Source: Mucilaginibacter aurantiaciroseus (GTDB lineage Bacteria > Bacteroidota > Bacteroidia > Sphingobacteriales > Sphingobacteriaceae). Taken from it: a stretch of 64,000 nt of DNA. Shown in pieces: positions 59,644 to 64,000 of the stretch. The notes beneath the pieces were generated by a model. That model was not told where the DNA came from and searched no databases. It saw nothing but the letters and a program-made list of their open reading frames with translations. The position numbers and the translations under genes are program-made. The DNA is taken from the NCBI RefSeq assembly GCF_024055595.1, contig NZ_JAMXOF010000001.1:1116001-1180000 (forward strand). The letters run 5' to 3'. The stretch's first letter is position 1. Every line of letters begins with the position of its first letter.

Positions 59644-62208
59644 CTACTGATCCGGCGCAATAAGTCCTGTGCCTGCATCCGGCAGATCGGTATCGGCAGT
59701 ATCAGCAAGCGGTTCAGTTGGTTCTTCGATAACCGCTTTTTTCTTCTTCTTTTTAAAGAGTTCTTCCTGTCCGGTTGTCAATCTTAAATGAAGATCGCGT
59801 TGTGGGAATGGGATTTTGATGCCTTCTATGTCGAACGTGGCATAGATATCCGTTAACACCTGGCTTTTAAGCGATAACCAGGTATTGATATCAGCCGCCC
59901 AAAACAACAACCTGAAATCGACTGAATTTTCGGTCAGGTTATGTACAAATATCAACGGGGCAGGGTTGTCCATTATCTCTTCGCGGTTGCAAAGCAGGTC
60001 AGTTAAGATGCCTTTGACCCTTTCAATATCCGAACCATAGGACACACCAATAACCAGTTCGATACGGCGGTTATTATTACTCAGTGTCCAATTGATAACG
60101 TGGTGCGATATCAGGTCGCCGTTAGGAATAATAACTTCAGCGCCATCGCTGGTAGCTATTTTGCTGGAACGGATGCCAATCTCCATGATAGTACCACTAC
60201 GGTTATCCACCTCAATAATATCTCCTATCTGGATAGGTTTCTCAAAGGCCAGTATCAAACCCGACACCAGGTTGTTTACAATGTTTTGCAAGCCAAAGCC
60301 GATACCAATACCAAAGGCACTGATGATGATGGTGATCTTATCCAACGGGAAGCCCGAAGCGGTTATCGCCAATAAAAAGCCTACGGAAAATACACCCAGC
60401 TTAATAAGCAGGGTAGATGTACGGTTCTTCTTTTTCAGCATATCCATATCATTGGCATGTTTACCTGCAACCTCGTACAGGTAGCTGATGATCCTTGCGG
60501 CTACGGACGATAACCATATCACTGCTATAAATATGATAATACTCTGAAAGGTAAAACTGGTATTGGTACCGCCAATGCTGCGGCTTTCCGTCAGGAATTT
60601 CCCCAACCAGTTAAACACCGCGTCTTCCACGCTCAGGTTCTGAAACAGCATGATCAGCCAAAGTACGCTAGCCAAAATGGTTAATATGCTTCTGAACTTA
60701 TTCTGCAGCATCTTAAAATCAATGAACGAACTTAACCCGTTGCTGTTTTTATTGGCCTCTAATTGCAGGAAAAGGCTCTGCATAATTATCTGCACTAAGT
60801 AATACATCCCCAAAGCAAGCCAAAGGTTATAAATGCTGGTTACCCCAATAATTTTGGCTAAGGTAACCCGCCCAAACACATTAAACAGGAACGAGATAAC
60901 CTGCAACCCAATAAATACTTTGACAATATTTTTAGTATGCGGCAAGAATTCCTCAGGGGCTTTGCTTGCTTTTTGTAAGAAGTAATAGTTAACTACCGCA
61001 GTGATAGCCGATAGTATCAGCACAATAACCCTATCGGTGTTTGATACTTCTACAAACAGGTTGCTAAAGCTGTAAACAATAACCAGGCAATACATGATGC
61101 GCAGGTATTTGAACAACTCTTGCGGGCAGGTTTTTTTAACAAGGTACAAAACAGCGCTTATCAGCACCACAAAAAACAATTCTAACACCACCACCGGCGG
61201 ATGGTCATAAAAGTTAGGCACAATGGCGAAGGCAATTACAATTGCTGAAGCGATAGGGTATAAGGTTACATATTTTGCCTGGCTAAACACCCCCTGCGGA
61301 GTTTCTTTTATCTTTAAAACTTTGCGGCGGTTGTTGTAGATCCATACAAAAAACAATATCAGGATTAAAAAGCCACTTAAATGGATCAGCGGATCGCGGC
61401 CCAGGAAAAACGTTAGCAATTTGGTGTTCATGCTCACCGTTTTGGTAAGCGCTGTTTTAAAGGTGCTTTGGGTATTCCTGTCCAATTCCCAAATGCTGTT
61501 ATTCTCGTCGCTTAGGGCCTGGATGCTAAACTCGCGGATCTTGATGTCTATCTGGTCTTTCAGATCAAGCAGGGAAATATACACCGACGAAATCCTATTT
61601 TGTAACAAGCCAACTTTAAGAAGTAGTTTTTTATTGGTAGTATCCAGATGTTTATGCTTGCTTTCTATCGCTATCTTCTGGATGAGAAAGCTGGTTAATA
61701 AACTACTATCGGCAGGTACAATTTTAAGGGTCGAATCCTTATCCATTGAGGCCAGTTCGTTTTGATTTTGTACTAGTTTGGTGTTGATATCGGCGAGTTT
61801 ATCCTGCCACAAGTCCAGCTGGTCATCGCTGCGGGTTAGGATATCGCGAATAGCGTACAAATAGCGCAGGGTGCTGCTTTGATCATCGTCTATCAGGTTT
61901 TTAATGAGACCGATGCGTTTCTCGAAAGCGGGTAGCTTTTGGCTGACCTCGACCGTATCGATATTGCGCGACAGGCTGGTTTTTATAGAGTTAAAGGATG
62001 CGGTGTAATACTCTACCTTTTGTAGCAGGTTATTGATAGAGGTATCAGATTTTTTGAACGTCCGCATCATCGAATCGCGGCGCAGAATAGCCCTGCGGAG
62101 CGAATCGCGCACGGTTTGAGGCTTGCGGTGGCCTTGCGCCGATGCATTCGCCATGTACAAAGTAAACAGGAGTAGAAAAACGGAAATTATTTTGAATACT
62201 TTATTCAT
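59644..62208 (-). CDS. Large MscS-family mechanosensitive channel
   Basis: 854 residues from the ATG at 62208, where the signal peptide MNKVFKIISVFLLLFTLYMA begins (the frame runs 33 codons further). Long periplasmic coiled-coil part (about 25-260), about nine to ten membrane helices, then the MscS core GIGIGFGLQNIVNNLVSGLI, followed by LAFEKPIQIGDIIEVD, and a soluble C domain. It is of the MscK/YbiO type and releases solutes on sudden dilution. The charged C-terminal tail is lysine-rich. Confidence 0.88.
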   Translation of the reverse strand: MNKVFKIISVFLLLFTLYMANASAQGHRKPQTVRDSLRRAILRRDSMMRTFKKSDTSINNLLQKVEYYTASFNSIKTSLSRNIDTVEVSQKLPAFEKRIGLIKNLIDDDQSSTLRYLYAIRDILTRSDDQLDLWQDKLADINTKLVQNQNELASMDKDSTLKIVPADSSLLTSFLIQKIAIESKHKHLDTTNKKLLLKVGLLQNRISSVYISLLDLKDQIDIKIREFSIQALSDENNSIWELDRNTQSTFKTALTKTVSMNTKLLTFFLGRDPLIHLSGFLILILFFVWIYNNRRKVLKIKETPQGVFSQAKYVTLYPIASAIVIAFAIVPNFYDHPPVVVLELFFVVLISAVLYLVKKTCPQELFKYLRIMYCLVIVYSFSNLFVEVSNTDRVIVLILSAITAVVNYYFLQKASKAPEEFLPHTKNIVKVFIGLQVISFLFNVFGRVTLAKIIGVTSIYNLWLALGMYYLVQIIMQSLFLQLEANKNSNGLSSFIDFKMLQNKFRSILTILASVLWLIMLFQNLSVEDAVFNWLGKFLTESRSIGGTNTSFTFQSIIIFIAVIWLSSVAARIISYLYEVAGKHANDMDMLKKKNRTSTLLIKLGVFSVGFLLAITASGFPLDKITIIISAFGIGIGFGLQNIVNNLVSGLILAFEKPIQIGDIIEVDNRSGTIMEIGIRSSKIATSDGAEVIIPNGDLISHHVINWTLSNNNRRIELVIGVSYGSDIERVKGILTDLLCNREEIMDNPAPLIFVHNLTENSVDFRLLFWAADINTWLSLKSQVLTDIYATFDIEGIKIPFPQRDLHLRLTTGQEELFKKKKKKAVIEEPTEPLADTADTDLPDAGTGLIAPDQ

Positions 62209-62309
62209 TTTGATTTCGGAATTTCGATTTCGGATTTTCTCCTTATCGATTTGACATTTTAACCTTTCATTTAGATAGGTTTTAGTATTTAGAATTTTGA
62301 GTAACAAGC

Positions 62310-62732
62310 TTAGTATTTCAGCAGCAAACTCTCAATAGCCAACCTGTATGAATGCATGCCAAACCCAGCAATAACACCTTTGCAGCTTGCGGCCAGCATA
62401 GAGTGGTGCCTAAACTCTTCACGCTTATATACGTTAGAAATGTGCACTTCGATTGTTGGCGATCTTATGGCCGCAATAGCATCGGCAATGGCAACAGACG
62501 TATGAGTGTAGGCGCCCGCGTTAAGCACGATTCCATCGCATGTAAAGCCAACTTCGTGCAGTTTATTTATAATTTCGCCCTCAACATTACTTTGGTAATA
62601 ATTAATGGTGATGTTTGTAAAATGTTTTTGCAATTCGGCCAGGTAGCTTTCAAAATCGCTGCTGCCGTATATGGATTTTTCGCGTACGCCAAGCAGGTTT
62701 AAATTTGGTCCGTTTATAATTTGTATATTCAT
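62310..62732 (-). CDS. aroQ: 3-dehydroquinate dehydratase, type II
   Basis: 140 residues. NGPNLNLLGVREKSIYGS with catalytic Arg17 and Tyr22, then YYQSNVEGEIINKLHE, VLNAGAYTHTSVAIADAI and IEVHISNVYKREEFRHHS. The shikimate-pathway step giving 3-dehydroshikimate. Normal length. Divergent from xerD. Confidence 0.96.
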   Translation of the reverse strand: MNIQIINGPNLNLLGVREKSIYGSSDFESYLAELQKHFTNITINYYQSNVEGEIINKLHEVGFTCDGIVLNAGAYTHTSVAIADAIAAIRSPTIEVHISNVYKREEFRHHSMLAASCKGVIAGFGMHSYRLAIESLLLKY

Positions 62733-62772
62733 TTGTTCAAACTTAGGTATAAAACATTAAAATTAAAATCAA

Positions 62773-63678
62773 TTGGACTGGCCACGGGTAATAAAAGGTT
62801 TTAAAACTTATCTGAAACTGGAACGCTCGCTTGCGGCCAACTCCATTGAGGCCTATACCCGCGACCTAGAGAAGCTATACCAGTACGCCGATAGCCTACC
62901 TGCGAAGCCATCGCCCATCAAATTCACCCTTACCGATCTTCGTAATTTCATCAATTGGGTAAACGGGTTAGGGGTGATTCCGTCTACGCAATCGCGCATC
63001 CTCTCTGGCATTAAAGCCTTTTATAAGTATCTGTTGATGGACGATCTTATAGCCAGTGATCCATCGGAGTTATTAGAAACCCCTAAGATAACCCGTAAAC
63101 TGCCCGATACGCTCAGCATCCATGAGATCAACAAAATGATAGCTGCTATTGACCTTTCCAAACCCGAAGGCGGCCGTAATAAAGCCATACTAGAGGTTTT
63201 ATACGGCTGTGGCCTACGCGTATCTGAGTTGACAGAGCTACGCCTCTCCAACCTGTACCTCGACCCCGACGTAGAATTTATAAGAGTGACCGGTAAGGGC
63301 AGTAAGGAACGATTAGTGCCTATAGGTGGCGAAGCCATAAAAGCGCTGAATATATGGATCGGGCAGATTCGTGTGCATACGCCCATCCAAAAAGGAGAGG
63401 AGGACCTCGTATTTTTAAACCGCCGCGGTAAAAGGCTTAGCCGAGTTTATGTTTTTTTGCTGATAAAACAACTGGCGGAGTTGACGGGCATCAAAAAAAG
63501 CATTAGTCCGCATACCTTTCGCCATTCATTTGCCACGCATTTAGTTGAAGGCGGGGCCGATTTGCGTGCCGTGCAGGAAATGCTTGGACACGAGAGTATC
63601 ACTACCACGGAGATTTATACTCACCTGGACAGGGAATATTTAAAGAGTACAATCATTGAATTTCATCCAAGGAATTAA
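62773..63678 (+). CDS. xerD: Tyrosine recombinase XerD
   Basis: 301 residues with a TTG start. N-terminal SAM-like core-binding domain (about 3-95) and the catalytic domain with all six residues: Arg149 (CGLRVSEL), Lys176 (GKGSKERLV), His247 and Arg250 (HTFRHSFATHL), His273 (LGHESITTTEIYTH) and Tyr282. It resolves chromosome dimers at dif with XerC. The exact length and location away from mobile genes support the housekeeping role. Confidence 0.93.
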   Translation: MDWPRVIKGFKTYLKLERSLAANSIEAYTRDLEKLYQYADSLPAKPSPIKFTLTDLRNFINWVNGLGVIPSTQSRILSGIKAFYKYLLMDDLIASDPSELLETPKITRKLPDTLSIHEINKMIAAIDLSKPEGGRNKAILEVLYGCGLRVSELTELRLSNLYLDPDVEFIRVTGKGSKERLVPIGGEAIKALNIWIGQIRVHTPIQKGEEDLVFLNRRGKRLSRVYVFLLIKQLAELTGIKKSISPHTFRHSFATHLVEGGADLRAVQEMLGHESITTTEIYTHLDREYLKSTIIEFHPRN

Positions 63679-63700
63679 CAATCCAATCTACTCCACGCTT

Positions 63701-63793
63701 CATTGCGAGTAGCGTAGCGACAAAGCAATCTCTTTAAGCCACTCCATGCGAGTTGTATAATTGTCCTAAAGAGATTGCTTCGCAATCGCAATG
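63701..63793. repeat. Palindromic intergenic repeat, family A (second copy)
   Basis: CATTGCGA (63701-63708) with TCGCAATG (63786-63793) and AAGCAATCTCTTTA (63723-63736) with TAAAGAGATTGCTT (63767-63780). It shares the GCAATCTCTT core with 3911-3995. Located between xerD and prmC. Confidence 0.8.
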
Positions 63794-63808
63794 CAGCGGG
63801 TAGTAGAT

Positions 63809-64000
63809 TTAGCTTTTTTCAGCTTTTACCATCCTATCCCTGCCACTCATGTCTTTACGTAACTCAATGTTAATGAATTTTTTACGAGATAGTAACTCAA
63901 TAATTTTTTTACTGAAATTTTCATTTATCTCAAAGAAAAGTTGGCCGCCATCCGACAGCCCTCTAATCGCGAAATCAGTTATAGCTTTGTAGAATATCAG
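63809..64000 (-). CDS. prmC: PrmC release-factor glutamine methyltransferase, C-terminal part (cut by window edge)
   Basis: The minus strand gives LIFYKAITDFAIRGLSDGGQ, LFFEINENFSKKIIELLSRK and INIELRKDMSGRDRMVKAEK, stop at 63809-63811. FFEIN followed by IELRKDxxGRDRMVKA is the C terminus of PrmC/HemK, which methylates the GGQ glutamine of release factors. The catalytic NPPY motif lies outside the window. Confidence 0.85.
   Translation of the reverse strand: MIFYKAITDFAIRGLSDGGQLFFEINENFSKKIIELLSRKKFINIELRKDMSGRDRMVKAEKS

Noticed and set aside
62773-63678. XerD-like gene as an integrase of a mobile element
   Set aside because: No cargo, att repeat or tRNA is next to it, and length and motifs match housekeeping XerD.

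Overview
The window looks like chromosome from a Bacteroidota bacterium of the Sphingobacteriaceae type, close to Mucilaginibacter or Pedobacter. This is an inference from gene content: two TonB-dependent receptors with surface lipoproteins, an HmuY-type haem protein, DUF4296, DUF4112 and WbqC proteins, MutS2, a PBP1C, almost no Shine-Dalgarno sequences, and roughly 40-45% GC. No rRNA, CRISPR array or intact prophage was seen. RNA genes are RNase P RNA (minus strand, about 4038-4410), two tRNA-Leu and one tRNA-His.

Layout. 1-6.9 kb: a BLUF photoreceptor, a thioredoxin-fold secreted protein, a sigma-54 response regulator, rnpB, a transglutaminase-like secreted protein and a sugar isomerase-like protein. 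6.9-14.8 kb: a shattered MFS pump, a GH125 mannosidase, two VOC proteins, a decayed serine recombinase beside tRNA-Leu(CAA), hscB, a BtuF-like protein, tRNA-Leu(UAG) with a duplicated 3' end, and a luciferase-like oxidoreductase behind a perfect palindrome. 14.8-24.2 kb: mostly housekeeping (PolB-type exonuclease, pbpC, a GT2/trmN6/phosphoesterase/fbp run, rnhA, copA, tRNA-His). 24.2-35.8 kb: accessory DNA with an M1 aminopeptidase, small decayed genes, a TonB receptor/beta-helix lipoprotein/YncE operon, an IS21 remnant, broken YdeI, stress-protein and GH43-like genes, and an RRM protein. 35.8-41.6 kb: SNF2 and UPF1-like helicases and DUF4112. 41.7-46 kb: a haem-uptake locus (AraC regulator, HmuR-like receptor, HmuY, small cysteine protein). 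46-64 kb: DUF92, the yggS-GNAT-DUF3298-lysC operon, DUF4296-mutS2, broken esterase and acyltransferase genes, an XRE regulator, corA-wbqC, an LpxL-like acyltransferase with GT2, an MscS channel, aroQ, xerD and the 3' end of prmC.

Two threads stand out. First, at least eight accessory genes (transport, polysaccharide modification, stress, mobile elements) are broken by frameshifts or stops while the core genes between them are intact, so the locus appears to be losing surface and carbohydrate functions. Second, there are outer-membrane uptake systems without SusD. The haem locus carries two identical 15-bp repeats with a 21-bp period between the AraC gene and the receptor. The TonB receptor/beta-helix/YncE operon has no substrate I can name and is the best candidate for an undescribed system. 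Several palindromic intergenic repeats are scattered through the window, one of which has entered a coding sequence.
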